Positions 17,636-30,774 of a stretch of DNA of 64,000 nucleotides are shown here, one piece after another (position 1 is the first letter of the stretch; the number at the start of each line of letters is the position of its first letter). The stretch lies in assembly GCA_020849655.1 (NCBI GenBank), contig JADLFU010000091.1:1-64000 (forward strand), in the 5' to 3' direction. The position numbers were made by a program, and so were the translations under genes. A model generated the notes under the pieces. The model was not told the origin of the DNA. It did not search any database and was given only the letters and a program-made list of their open reading frames with translations. This stretch comes from Polyangiaceae bacterium (GTDB lineage: Bacteria; Myxococcota_A; Polyangia; Polyangiales; Polyangiaceae).

Positions 17636-18459
17636 CTGCTCGGCGAGCGCAGGTTCTCGAACAGCCTCCGCGTCGCCTGGCCGGCGTCGGCGCCGGCGCG
17701 CGGCGGGCCGAGCAAGCGCAGGCCGGGATCGGCGGGGTCAGCAGGCTCGCGCGCGATCGTCGACGGATCGACGCCGGCGAAGAGCGCGCGAGGATCGACG
17801 CGCAGCGAGAGCAGGCCGCCCTCCTCGGGCAGCACGGGCGCTCGCACGCTCACCGTGCGCAGCTCGGTCAGATCGTGGAGGTCGGGGCGCGCGGCGAGCC
17901 ACCCGGCGTCGAGCGTGAGCGCCCCCCGGAACCTCCCGTCGAACGGCCCGCCCGCGGGATCGTCGCCGCGCGCGCGGCCCTCGACGACGAGCGTCGGCGG
18001 CGGCGCGTCCGCGGCGCCCGGCGGAGGAGCGAAGAGGAGCCGCAGCGCGCTCGCTCGCTCGCTCGTCCCCGATCCGCGCGACGGGAACGTCACCGGCGAG
18101 CCCGACAGCAGATCCACCGTCACCTGCGAGAGCACCTCCGCGACGACGCGCGCGGACCCGACCTCGTGCGCGTGCGCGCGCCGGACACCGCGCGGCGAGA
18201 GGCGACGCCAGAGGCCCGCGTGCTCGCTCGCGTCGGCGTCGAGGTAGAGCGGCCCGAGGGTCAAGCTCGCGCGGGTGAGCGTGATGCTCGCCCCCCGCGC
18301 GTCGACGACGGTCAGCGCGCCGCCGTCCGCGTCGAGGGGGCCAGCGGCGACGGCGTCGAACGACACCCGCTCGTCGCCGGTCGGCGCGAGGCACGCGGGC
18401 GCGACGCCGAGCGCGACCGACGCGGCCGCGAGCGCGGCGCACCACCGCCCCGTCGTCAC
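17221..18459 (-). CDS. lipoprotein coupled to TonB receptor; end uncertain, frame runs antisense into thiolase (412 aa as read)
   Basis: The start GTG 18459 overlaps the stop of the TonB-dependent receptor (GTGA). The signal MTTGRWCAALAAASVALGVA leads to lipobox PAC (Cys 23). The mature region to about residue 285 is a beta-rich domain with alternating hydrophobics that I cannot name; adjacency suggests a partner of the receptor in metal or ligand uptake. No stop occurs where the protein should end: after about 17600 the frame crosses the AT-rich island and continues antisense to the thiolase until 17221. Those last 125 or so residues look like noise, so the true C-terminus is probably near 17600. 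Confidence 0.6.
   Translation of the reverse strand: MTTGRWCAALAAASVALGVAPACLAPTGDERVSFDAVAAGPLDADGGALTVVDARGASITLTRASLTLGPLYLDADASEHAGLWRRLSPRGVRRAHAHEVGSARVVAEVLSQVTVDLLSGSPVTFPSRGSGTSERASALRLLFAPPPGAADAPPPTLVVEGRARGDDPAGGPFDGRFRGALTLDAGWLAARPDLHDLTELRTVSVRAPVLPEEGGLLSLRVDPRALFAGVDPSTIAREPADPADPGLRLLGPPRAGADAGQATRRLFENLRSPSSYAASWRAPRLSNISNGRVSTAAAPSPPAAQMPSTAERLPVRASSLAIVVTRRAPVAPNGWPSARLPPWTLKRAGSMRPTARSLPSRSFANASLASAFSTLSTCAANASWKSTRSASSSESPARSSALGTAMAGPMSS
17591..17609. other. AT-rich island at a convergent gene junction
   Basis: TTAGAAATATTAGATAACC is the most AT-rich run in this part of a very G+C-rich window. It holds TAG and TAA in the two unused forward frames and TAA in one reverse frame, yet both the thiolase (plus) and the lipoprotein (minus) read through it in open frames. 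Its position suggests an intergenic spacer or terminator region that has become coding by a small indel. Confidence 0.5.
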
Positions 18460-20912
18460 GGCGCGTCCTCCAGCCGCGCGGAGATCGAGACGAACACGGC
18501 GCGCGGCTCCCCCGCGACGAAGTGACGCGCGGGCACGAGCGTCGGGTACGAGGCGCCGCGAAAGTCGGACGTGTAATTGTACTCGGCCTGGCGGTACCTG
18601 CGACCGAGCAGGTTCGTGCCGGTGACGCCAAGCTCCCAGGTGCCCCACCCGAGCCGCGCGGCGCCGTCGAGCAGCGCGAACGGGCTCGCGACCTCGCCGA
18701 GCGGCAGCGGGCGCGGGCCGACGACCGACAGCCCCGACGCGAGCGACCCTGTCAGCTGGTGCCCGGCGATCGTGACGGGCAGCTCGCCGCGCAGCACAGC
18801 GTCGGTGCGGTGCACGAGCGGCGGCGCGTACGGGACGAGGTCGCCCGTCGCGTCGAACGTGGCCCGCACGAGCGTCACGCTGCTCGACGCCTCGAGCGCC
18901 CGCCACGACGCGCGCGCGTAGCCCGACCACCCCGCGCGCGTCGTGCCGCCGGTGAGCAGCCCGCGCCCCTCCGTCTGGCTGAAGACGACGTCGCGCGCGA
19001 CGCGCGTGTGGAAGAAGGTCGAGCGCGCCGAGAGCGCGGCGTCGCCGTGCGTCTTCGCGTACGCCACGCCGCCCTCGGTCGCGGTGATCTTCGCGTACGG
19101 GGTCGCGCCTCCCTGGGTGACGTACTGCGGATCGACGTTGCGCGCTCCCTCTCCGCGGCTGACGCTGACGGTGAACCCCTGGAAGGGCCCGAGCAGCGCG
19201 GAGGCGCGCGTCTGCGTGAGCACCGATCCGGTGGTGACGCGCGGGGCGAGGCCGCCCGCGCCGTCGATCGCGCACGCCGCGTCGGCGTCGGCCGCCTCGC
19301 CCGGGGGGCGCGCGCAGCGATCGAGGACGTCGTAGTGGAAGTAGTCGCCCCGCACGCCGCCGCGCACGGCGAGCCACCTCGTCAACCGCAGGCTGGCGTC
19401 CGCGTACATCGCGAGGTTGGAGAGCGCGGACTCGAGCGACAGATCGGTGCGGTAGGGCGCCCCGGTGCCCGCCGCGAGGCGCCGCTGCTCGCTGTCGACC
19501 GAGTCGGTCCGCCCGAGGAACCCCACCTCGAGCGCCTGCTGCAGCGCGCCCACGGTCGTCGTCGTCCTGGCGCTGCCCCGCGCGCCGAGCGTGGTCGTCC
19601 GGGAGGTCTCGTCGATGAGATCGCCGCGCGCGGCGTCCTCGAGGTACCCCGTGTAGTTCGCGCGCAGCCGGAACCCTCGGCGCACGACGAACACCTGCTG
19701 CACGAGCGTCGTGTGCCCGGCCTGCTCCTCGAACCGCGCCGAGACGGAGTGGCGGGTCGAGTCTCCGCCCTGTCGATCGTCGTAGGTGCCGTAGAAGCCG
19801 ACGCGCCCGGCGCGCACGTCGTCGTCGCGCAGCACGCCCGCCTGTCCGTAGTGCGCCGCGTACGAGGTCGCGAGGACGTGCACCCGCGCCGCCTTGCCGA
19901 GCGACGCCTCGTAGCCCGCCATCGCGGTCGCGCGCGAGCTCTTGCGGTTCGCGCCGTAGCCGTCGCTCCTCGCGACCTCCACCCCGCCGAACGTGTGCGC
20001 GCCGTGGCTCTCGGGGCCCCAGAGCGCGAGCGCGCGCTCGGTGCCGAACGATCCTCGCGTGAGCTTCACGGTCACGCCGCGCTCCGCGAGGCCGAGCTCG
20101 TACGCGGCGCTGCCCGCGACCGCGAAGTTGCCCTGCCGCGGATCGAACGGGCCCTCCATCACGCGCACCTGCTCGACGAGCTCCGGGATGATGAAGTGCG
20201 TGTCGGCGAGCCCGTTGCCGTGGACGTTGCCGACGTCGTTCACGGGCACCCCGTTGGCGGTGAACTCGAGATCCTGCCCCTCGCGCGCGTCGAAGCCGCG
20301 CAGGTACACCTGGTACGGGTGCCCCTGGCCCCCCTCGTTCGCCAGAAAGATGCCGGGCGCGAGCGTGAGCAGCTGCGCGGCATCGCGCCGAGGCACCCGG
20401 CCGAGCGCGCCCACGCGGAGCTTGAAATCGCCGGCGCCGCGCGCTGGGGGATCCAGGTGGCCGAGCACCGTGACCTCTGACGAGCGCGAGCGCAGATCCG
20501 CATCCGCGACCGGGGGAGGCGAGGTGGACGTCGCGGCGTGCGCAGGCGTCGAGGGAGCGGCGCGCGGCTCCAGGTCTCCGAAGGCGGGGAAGCCCACGAC
20601 GACACGGATTCGACTGTCGATCGCGCGGTCACCGCGCCGCGCCGGAGAGAACGTCCACCCCGCGACGGCCTCGGCCGCCGCCACGTCGAACACCCGCCCG
20701 CCGGACGTCGCCACCTCCGTCTTCGTCACGTGCCCGTGCTTGTCGACGGTGACGAGCAGCGTGACCTCCACCGCCTTCGCGTCGTGCGGCGCGCCCTCCG
20801 GATACGCAGGCGCCACCCGCGAGACCACCTCGGGCGGCACCAGCGGCTCGCCCGCGCGCGCCTGCGCCGCGACGAGCGCGACCGCGAGGACGAGCCTGCG
20901 ACCGGAGGGCAT
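18456..20912 (-). CDS. TonB-dependent outer-membrane receptor with N-terminal TonB-like domain (818 aa)
   Basis: ATG 20912 begins a Sec signal (MPSGRRLVLAVALVAAQARA). Residues about 28-110 form a TonB C-terminal-type domain (APAYPEGAPHDAKAVEVTLL and GWTFSPARRGDR). Plug domain follows from about 165 to 285, with the conserved VYLRGFDAREGQDLEF and ITELVEQVRV-like segments. The remainder is a 22-strand type barrel. Such receptors import scarce ligands (iron or zinc chelates, cobalamin, sugars) using ExbB/ExbD energy. A TonB-like domain in the same chain is unusual and may let it self-couple or bind another plug. A perfect 7-1-7 palindrome 20 bases before the start points to control by a Fur/Zur-type repressor. 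A lipoprotein is coupled downstream by GTGA. Confidence 0.88.
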   Translation of the reverse strand: MPSGRRLVLAVALVAAQARAGEPLVPPEVVSRVAPAYPEGAPHDAKAVEVTLLVTVDKHGHVTKTEVATSGGRVFDVAAAEAVAGWTFSPARRGDRAIDSRIRVVVGFPAFGDLEPRAAPSTPAHAATSTSPPPVADADLRSRSSEVTVLGHLDPPARGAGDFKLRVGALGRVPRRDAAQLLTLAPGIFLANEGGQGHPYQVYLRGFDAREGQDLEFTANGVPVNDVGNVHGNGLADTHFIIPELVEQVRVMEGPFDPRQGNFAVAGSAAYELGLAERGVTVKLTRGSFGTERALALWGPESHGAHTFGGVEVARSDGYGANRKSSRATAMAGYEASLGKAARVHVLATSYAAHYGQAGVLRDDDVRAGRVGFYGTYDDRQGGDSTRHSVSARFEEQAGHTTLVQQVFVVRRGFRLRANYTGYLEDAARGDLIDETSRTTTLGARGSARTTTTVGALQQALEVGFLGRTDSVDSEQRRLAAGTGAPYRTDLSLESALSNLAMYADASLRLTRWLAVRGGVRGDYFHYDVLDRCARPPGEAADADAACAIDGAGGLAPRVTTGSVLTQTRASALLGPFQGFTVSVSRGEGARNVDPQYVTQGGATPYAKITATEGGVAYAKTHGDAALSARSTFFHTRVARDVVFSQTEGRGLLTGGTTRAGWSGYARASWRALEASSSVTLVRATFDATGDLVPYAPPLVHRTDAVLRGELPVTIAGHQLTGSLASGLSVVGPRPLPLGEVASPFALLDGAARLGWGTWELGVTGTNLLGRRYRQAEYNYTSDFRGASYPTLVPARHFVAGEPRAVFVSISARLEDAP

Positions 20913-20931
20913 CGTCCCGCAGTAGATCTCA

Positions 20932-20946
20932 TGCAATCTGATTGCA
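20932..20946. promoter_or_regulatory. 7-1-7 palindrome, Fur/Zur-type operator candidate
   Basis: TGCAATCTGATTGCA is a perfect inverted repeat (arms TGCAATC and GATTGCA around a single T) lying 20-34 bases upstream of the TonB receptor start. The 7-1-7 geometry is the form used by Fur-family repressors such as Zur. The metal cannot be told from the sequence alone. Confidence 0.6.
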
Positions 20947-20985
20947 ACTGAGAGCCGCGGCGTCGCCGGGGCCCGCGGGGGCGCG

Positions 20986-22275
20986 TCACCGACCGCGCGG
21001 CTGATCGAGCGCGCGGAGCGGCACGGCGAGGTCGTGCCCGCGCGCGTCGTGCGTGACGATCCGCTGGCCGGAGTACAGGCCCCGCTTGCCCATCAGCAGC
21101 GTCGCGGCGATGCACACGAGCAGCACGTGCGGCATCGCCGCCACGCCGAGCAGCTCGACCGCCAACATGGAGAGCGCGAGCGGCGTGCCCGACGCGGCCG
21201 CGAAGAGCGCCGCCATGCCGACGCCCGCGCCGAGATCGACGGGCAGGCCGAGCCCCCGCGCGAGCGCGCCGCCGAGCGTGGCGCCGACGAAGAACAGCGG
21301 CGTCACCTCTCCGCCGAGGAACCCCGCGCCGAGCGTGACCGCGGTGAACACGAGCTTCCACGCCCACTCGCCCGCGCCTGGCCCCGGCGGCTCGAACGCC
21401 GCGAGGATCGTCGGCACGCCGAGGCCGAGGTACGCGTCGGTGCCCGCGAGCCTCCACAGCGCGACGACGGCGATCGCGCCCGCGCACATCCGCAGCGGCA
21501 GCCTCGGGAGCAGCCGCGCGCCCGCCCGCGCGAGCGCGCCCCGGAGCTCGAGGAACAGCGCCGCCGCCGCCGCGACCACCGCCGCGAACACGGCCCACCG
21601 CTCGAGCGCGCGCGCGTCGAGCAGGAGGGGCGCGACCGCCGGGTACGCCGCGTGGGTGATCCCGAGCCGCCGCGTGACCCAGTCTCCGACGAGCGACGCG
21701 ACGAGCGCCGGCACGATCGCCCGGACGCGCAGCCGCCGCCGCACGACGATCTCCAGGCCGAAGATCGCGCCCGCGAGCGGCGTCCCGAACACCGAGCCGA
21801 ACCCGCCCGCCACGCCGGCGACCAGCAGCTGTCGGCGCAGCGCGGGGGTCGCCCGAGCCCGGTGCGCGATCGAGTCCGCGAGCGCCGCGCCCGCCTGCAC
21901 CGCCGCGCCCTCGCGCCCAGCGCTGCCTCCGAAGAGGTGGGTCGCGACCGATCCGAGCAGCACCACGGGCGCCATCGCCACGGGCACCTGGGCGCCGCCG
22001 TCGTGCGCGCGATCGAGGATGAGGCTCGTCCCGCCCTCGACCGATGGACCGAGCCGCTCGAGCGCCGCGCCGAGCGCGAGCCCCGCGATCGGCAGCGCCC
22101 ACACCCACGCGTCGTGTGCGCGCCGCGTCGACGTCACGAGCTCGAGCAGCCAGAGGAACGACGCCGACGAGCACCCGCACGCCGCGCCCACGACCGCGCC
22201 GAGCGCGATCCACCGCAGGATCAGCCGACCGGCGGGCGACGTTGCGGCTCGAGCCTCGCTCACGTGGAGAGGCAT
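20986..22275 (-). CDS. CLC-family anion channel/antiporter, possibly fluoride-type (429 aa)
   Basis: About ten hydrophobic helices are present. The anion-path motifs read GGSAGREGAAVQ (gating Glu), GSVFGTPLAGAIFGLE and a late GGEVTPLFFVGA. The run APVVLLGSVATHLFGGSAGR resembles the bacterial CLC-F group, which exports fluoride in exchange for protons, but the group's usual GNN near residue 80 is GGT here, so the specificity is unsure. ATG 22275 is the first plausible start, 104 bases from the divergent gltB start. The TonB receptor follows on the same strand after 73 bases that contain its own operator candidate. Confidence 0.85.
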   Translation of the reverse strand: MPLHVSEARAATSPAGRLILRWIALGAVVGAACGCSSASFLWLLELVTSTRRAHDAWVWALPIAGLALGAALERLGPSVEGGTSLILDRAHDGGAQVPVAMAPVVLLGSVATHLFGGSAGREGAAVQAGAALADSIAHRARATPALRRQLLVAGVAGGFGSVFGTPLAGAIFGLEIVVRRRLRVRAIVPALVASLVGDWVTRRLGITHAAYPAVAPLLLDARALERWAVFAAVVAAAAALFLELRGALARAGARLLPRLPLRMCAGAIAVVALWRLAGTDAYLGLGVPTILAAFEPPGPGAGEWAWKLVFTAVTLGAGFLGGEVTPLFFVGATLGGALARGLGLPVDLGAGVGMAALFAAASGTPLALSMLAVELLGVAAMPHVLLVCIAATLLMGKRGLYSGQRIVTHDARGHDLAVPLRALDQPRGR

Positions 22276-22379
22276 CCGGCGTCCACGCCCTCATGGCGTC
22301 AAGCCCGCCAGGATGCCGCGACCACGCGACGCGTCAAAATTGCTTTACGCCCGTCAAGAAAGCGTCATTCTGTGGCTCG
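22276..22379. promoter_or_regulatory. divergent CLC / gltB control region with GTCA direct repeats
   Basis: This 104-base gap is richer in AT than its surroundings near 22332-22370. Direct copies of GTCAA start at 22333 and 22353, and a GTCA starts at 22364; the spacings of 20 and 11 bases place them on one face of the helix. TTGCTT at 22340-22345 could be a -35 element. No convincing sigma-54 pair is present. Only a weak ribosome site precedes gltB. Confidence 0.35.
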
Positions 22380-26943
<4,564 letters not shown>

Positions 26944-26951
<8 letters not shown>

Positions 26952-28368
26952 TCCGCGAGGGTTCCTGCAGATCGGTCGGAAGAAGGGCGCGTCGCGCGAC
27001 GTCGCCGCGCGGGTGGGCGACTTCCGCGAGTTCGAGGCGACGCTGCCGGAGGACGCGCTCCGCGAGCAGGCGTCGCGGTGCATGGACTGCGGCATCCCGT
27101 TCTGTCACAAGGGCTGCCCCCTCGGGAACCTCATCCCCGAGTGGAACGATCACGTCTACCGCGGCCGGATGGAAGACGCGTTCGAGGCGCTGCTCGCGAC
27201 GAACAACTTCCCCGAGGTGACGGGCCGGGTGTGCCCCGCGCCGTGCGAGGCCGCGTGCGTGCTCAACATCGAGAAGCAGCCGGTCACGATCAAGGAGGTC
27301 GAGCGGTTCCTCGGGGAGCGCATCAACTGCGGCGAGGCGCTCGCGCCCCGTCCCGCCGCCCTGCGCAAGCAGGCGCGCGTCGCGGTCGTCGGGTCCGGGC
27401 CCGCGGGCCTCGCCGCTGCGCAGCAGCTGGCGCGCAAGGGGTACGAGGTCACGGTGTTCGAGCGCAGCGACCGCATCGGGGGCCTCCTCCGCTACGGCAT
27501 CCCGGACTTCAAGCTCGAGAAGGACGTCATCGATCGCAGGATCGGGCAGATGCAGGCCGAGGGGGTCGCGTTCCGCGCGGGCGTGGAGGCGGGCGTGCAC
27601 GTGACGGCGCGCGAGCTGCGCCAGGAGCACGACGCCATCCTGCTCGCGGTCGGCGCGTCGGAGCCGCGCGATCTGACGGTCGAGGGGCGGCACCTGCGCG
27701 GCGTGCACCCCGCGATGGAGTTCCTCACCCAGGCGAACAAGAAGGCCGCGGGCGACGCGGTGCTCGGCCAGATCGTCGCCACCGGGAAGAACGTGATCAT
27801 CCTCGGCGGCGGCGACACCGGCAGCGACTGCCTCGGCACGTCGCACCGTCAGCGCGCGAAGAGCGTCACGCAGCTCGAGCTGATGCCCGCGCCGCCGGGC
27901 GAGCGCGCGCCGTCGAACCCCTGGCCCGAGTGGCCGCTCGTCTTCCGCACGAGCTCGTCCCAGGAGGAGGGCGGCGTGCGCGACTTCGCCGTGCAGACGA
28001 AGCGGCTCCTCGGCGACGATCGCGGCCAGGTGCGCGCCCTCGAGGCCGCGCGGGTGGAGCTGCGGGCCGGGCGGCTCGTGGAGATCGAGGGCTCGACGTT
28101 CGCGATCCCGTGCGAGCTCGTGCTGCTCGCGATGGGCTTCACCGGCGTCGAGAAGAAGCACCCGCTGCTCGCGCAGCTCGGCGTCGCGCTCGACGCGCGC
28201 ACGAACGTGGCGCACAGCGCGTTCGCGACCGGCGTCGAGGGCGTGTTCGTCGCCGGGGACGCCGCGCGCGGGGCGTCGCTCGTCGTGTGGGCGATCGCGG
28301 AGGGCAGGCGGGCCGCGGACGAGATCGACCGCTACCTCTCCTGCGAGCGCGAGCGCGCGGCCGAGTGA
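26944..28368 (+). CDS. gltD: glutamate synthase small subunit, NADPH type (474 aa)
   Basis: GltD oxidises NADPH and passes electrons through FAD and iron-sulphur clusters to GltB. The N-terminus binds two 4Fe-4S clusters (CMDCGIPFCHKGCPLGN, then CPAPCEAACV). The FAD fold is VAVVGSGPAGLAAAQQLA, the NADPH fold is VIILGGGDTGSDCLG, and the final FAD contact is GVFVAGDAARGASLV. It overlaps gltB by eight bases, so the two subunits are co-translated. Length and motifs are complete. Confidence 0.96.
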
Positions 28369-28384
28369 CGCGCCAGGCGCGGCG

Positions 28385-29341
28385 TCACGCCTCGTCGAGC
28401 ATCGTCGAGAGCGCGGCGCCGTCGCTCGTGACCATCACCGCGTCGAGCGCGCCGGCGGGGCGGCGACCGGAGCGCGCGACGAGGCGCGTCGTGCCGCTCT
28501 CGTCGCGGAAGATCCAGACGTGGGTCGACGTCAGCTCGCGCACGGTGTCCTTCGGGAAGGCCTTCGTCGGGTGCTCGGGTCCGACGTCGCCCGCCGAGAG
28601 CATCATCGTCGGCGCGTCGAGATCGTCGGAGAACGTGGGCGCCGCGTGCTCCTCCGTCGGCGTCGGCATCGGCCCACGCGGCGCGGGCGTCGCGGTCGCG
28701 TCGGCGCCTCGCGCGCCGATGCTGCCCACGGGGCGACCGCCGACCGGCCTCGCGGCCTGCGCGACGGGGGCCGGCTTCACCGCGCCCGGCACCGGCGTCG
28801 CCGTGGCCCCCTGCGCGGCGACGCCCGGCAACGGCGTCGTGGTGGCGGGCCTCCCGGTGGCCGGGGCGGGGGCCTTCGCCGCGGGCTTCACGGCGGGAGG
28901 CGCGGGGGTCCCCGTCGACGGGCGCGCGGGCGCGGGCGCAGGCGTCGCGGGGGAGGGGGCCGCGGGCTTCGCGGCGGTCGCGACCGGCGGTCGGGCAGCG
29001 GGGGCCACCGATCCAGATCCTCTCGCGGGAGGAGGCGGGGCGACGCGCGCCGTCGGGGCGGGCGCGGGCGCAGCGGGCGACGGTGCAGGCGCAGGGGCGG
29101 CGGGCGGCGGCGGCACGGTGAGCGCGCCCGTCGCCTCCTTCAGCTCTGCGGCCGCGCGCGCGAGCGTGAACGCGCGATCGTCGTCGCCCGCGTCAGCGGC
29201 GCTGTCGGACGCGCGTTTCACCCATCGGATGGCCTCGGCGTGATCGCCTCGCTTCCACATCGCCTGGCCGGTCGAGAGCGCCCAGGACACCTCCTCGGCG
29301 TCGGAGTCTGCGGGCTCGGGGAACGTCGCGGCGCTGGTCAT
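28385..29341 (-). CDS. Pro/Ala-rich linker protein of unknown function (318 aa)
   Basis: From ATG 29341, residues about 1-68 form a helical, TPR-like segment (WALSTGQAMWKRGDHAEAI). Residues 70-230 are a disordered Pro/Ala/Thr linker. The last 85 residues form a small alpha/beta tail (ELTSTHVWIFRDESGTTRLV). No signal peptide is seen, so it is probably cytoplasmic. The gene points away from the OmpA-like unit, with 54 bases between the starts, and its stop lies 14 bases beyond gltD in convergent orientation. I do not recognise a named family; the arrangement of one helical domain plus a long linker resembles many myxobacterial scaffold proteins. Confidence 0.65.
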   Translation of the reverse strand: MTSAATFPEPADSDAEEVSWALSTGQAMWKRGDHAEAIRWVKRASDSAADAGDDDRAFTLARAAAELKEATGALTVPPPPAAPAPAPSPAAPAPAPTARVAPPPPARGSGSVAPAARPPVATAAKPAAPSPATPAPAPARPSTGTPAPPAVKPAAKAPAPATGRPATTTPLPGVAAQGATATPVPGAVKPAPVAQAARPVGGRPVGSIGARGADATATPAPRGPMPTPTEEHAAPTFSDDLDAPTMMLSAGDVGPEHPTKAFPKDTVRELTSTHVWIFRDESGTTRLVARSGRRPAGALDAVMVTSDGAALSTMLDEA

Positions 29342-29395
29342 GGGCGACGAAAGTAGACCCCATTTCCGCGCCTTGGGCGTAGAAAGCGACCGCGC

Positions 29396-30007
29396 ATGGG
29401 AAGCGGAGCGATGAAGACCATCACCGGCTCGCTGCTCGTCGGCAGCGGCGTCGCGCTCGTCCTGTTCGCGATCGATTCGCACGGTCACGGCGCGCGACGC
29501 GACGCCGCGAGCGCCGCGGTCGCGCCCACCTGTCCTCCCGCGAAGTCCGTCGAGTGCCCTGCCTGCCCCGCCGCGCCTCGACTCGCCGCGACCTCGGCGT
29601 CGCCGAGCGCGTCCGCGGCGCCGAGCGCGTCGGCCGCGCCGAGCGCGTCGGCGTCCTCCGCCGCGCCGAGCGCGTCGGCGTCCTCCGCCGCGCCCACCAC
29701 GGGCGCCGAGTCGTTCCGCTTCGTCGCCGGCGACATCGCGCTCGCGAAGGGCGAGGTCGCGCGGCTCGCCGCCTACTCCGCGGAGCTGCGAAAGTCGGGG
29801 AGCAAGATCCTCGTCGAGGGGTTCGCCGACGCGGCCGGCACGGACGACAAGACGCTCTCCCTGGCGCGTCGGCGCGGCGTGCTCGCGCGCCAGCTGCTCT
29901 CGGAGATCGGGCTCGATCCGGAGCGCCTCGTCGTGGTCGCGGGCGACGTCTCGTCCGACCCCGAGCAGGCCGGCCAGGTGCGCATCCGCGCGAAGGAGGG
30001 CCGGTGA
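29396..30007 (+). CDS. TM-anchored OmpA-like peptidoglycan-binding protein (203 aa)
   Basis: An N-terminal hydrophobic segment (about residues 9-26) is followed by a Cys pair and an Ala/Ser/Pro linker built of repeated ASAAPS-type units. The C-terminal OmpA-like domain runs from about 105 to 203: ILVEGFADAAGTDDKTLSLA and ARRRGVLARQLL are the usual peptidoglycan-binding strand and helix, with a loose NxxLSxxRA pattern. It probably tethers the envelope to the wall. An alternative start at ATG 29411 lies closer to a GGAG and would shorten it by five residues. It is coupled by GTGA to the coiled-coil gene. Confidence 0.7.
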   Translation: MGSGAMKTITGSLLVGSGVALVLFAIDSHGHGARRDAASAAVAPTCPPAKSVECPACPAAPRLAATSASPSASAAPSASAAPSASASSAAPSASASSAAPTTGAESFRFVAGDIALAKGEVARLAAYSAELRKSGSKILVEGFADAAGTDDKTLSLARRRGVLARQLLSEIGLDPERLVVVAGDVSSDPEQAGQVRIRAKEGR

Positions 30008-30774
30008 TCTTCGACCCGATCACGTGGGCGCTCGCGCTCTCGGGCGCTGGGCTGCTCATCGCCGGCGGCGCGGTCTTGCGCGGCGGCTCCTCCGCGGGTG
30101 ACGCCGCCGCCCCGCGCGTCGGCGAGCTCGAGGCCGAGGCCGAGCGCTGGCGCGTGCTCGCCGAGCGCGCGGGCTTCGACGCGCAGCGCGAGACGGAGCA
30201 GGCCCTCGAGCGGGCCTCTGACGCGGAGCGGGAGCTCGCGACGGCGTGTGACCTCCTCGAGGCCGCGCGGCAGGACCTCGCGGCGGAGCGTGAGTCGCAG
30301 CAAGGGTTGCAGCGAGAGCTGGCGGCCGAGCGCGCGCTCGCCGCGAGCGTCGAGGCCACGGCGACGGAGCTGCGGACGAAATTGAGGGAGGCCGAGGAGG
30401 CAGCGAAGGCGGCGAGCCCCCCCGCGGTGCAAATCAATAAAACTAACACTGTCCCGCCGCCCCCCGACGCCGCGCTCCGGCGCGAGGTCGATCAGCTGAA
30501 GAGCCAGCTCGCGTCGGTCTCGGGCGATCGCGACGCCGAGAAGCAGCGCGCGCTCGCGCTGCTCGGTGAGCGAGACGCGGCCGTGCTCGCGCTGTCCACC
30601 GAGCGCGCGCGCGCCGCCGCCGCCGGCCCGTCGGTCGCGGCCGTCACGGCCGAGCGCGACGCCGCGCGCGAGAAGGTCGAGGCCCTCGAGCGCCTGGTCG
30701 ATGGCGTGCGCGCCCGCTCGCGCGAGCTGACGGCGGAGCTGCGAGAGCTGAAGGCGAAGCTCCCCCCGGCGTGA
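30004..30774 (+). CDS. single-pass membrane coiled-coil protein (256 aa)
   Basis: GTG 30004 overlaps the stop of the OmpA-like gene (GTGA). Residues 2-22 are a membrane anchor and two long heptad-rich coiled coils follow (about 38-138 and 158-252), rich in Ala, Glu and Arg. Between them lies QINKTNTVPPPP, encoded by an AT-rich patch (30431-30451) of codons such as AAT, AAA and ACT that are otherwise scarce here; TAA occurs twice in one other frame of that patch. Together with its neighbour it may form a cell-envelope scaffold. The next gene again overlaps by GTGA. Confidence 0.65.
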   Translation: MIFDPITWALALSGAGLLIAGGAVLRGGSSAGDAAAPRVGELEAEAERWRVLAERAGFDAQRETEQALERASDAERELATACDLLEAARQDLAAERESQQGLQRELAAERALAASVEATATELRTKLREAEEAAKAASPPAVQINKTNTVPPPPDAALRREVDQLKSQLASVSGDRDAEKQRALALLGERDAAVLALSTERARAAAAGPSVAAVTAERDAAREKVEALERLVDGVRARSRELTAELRELKAKLPPA

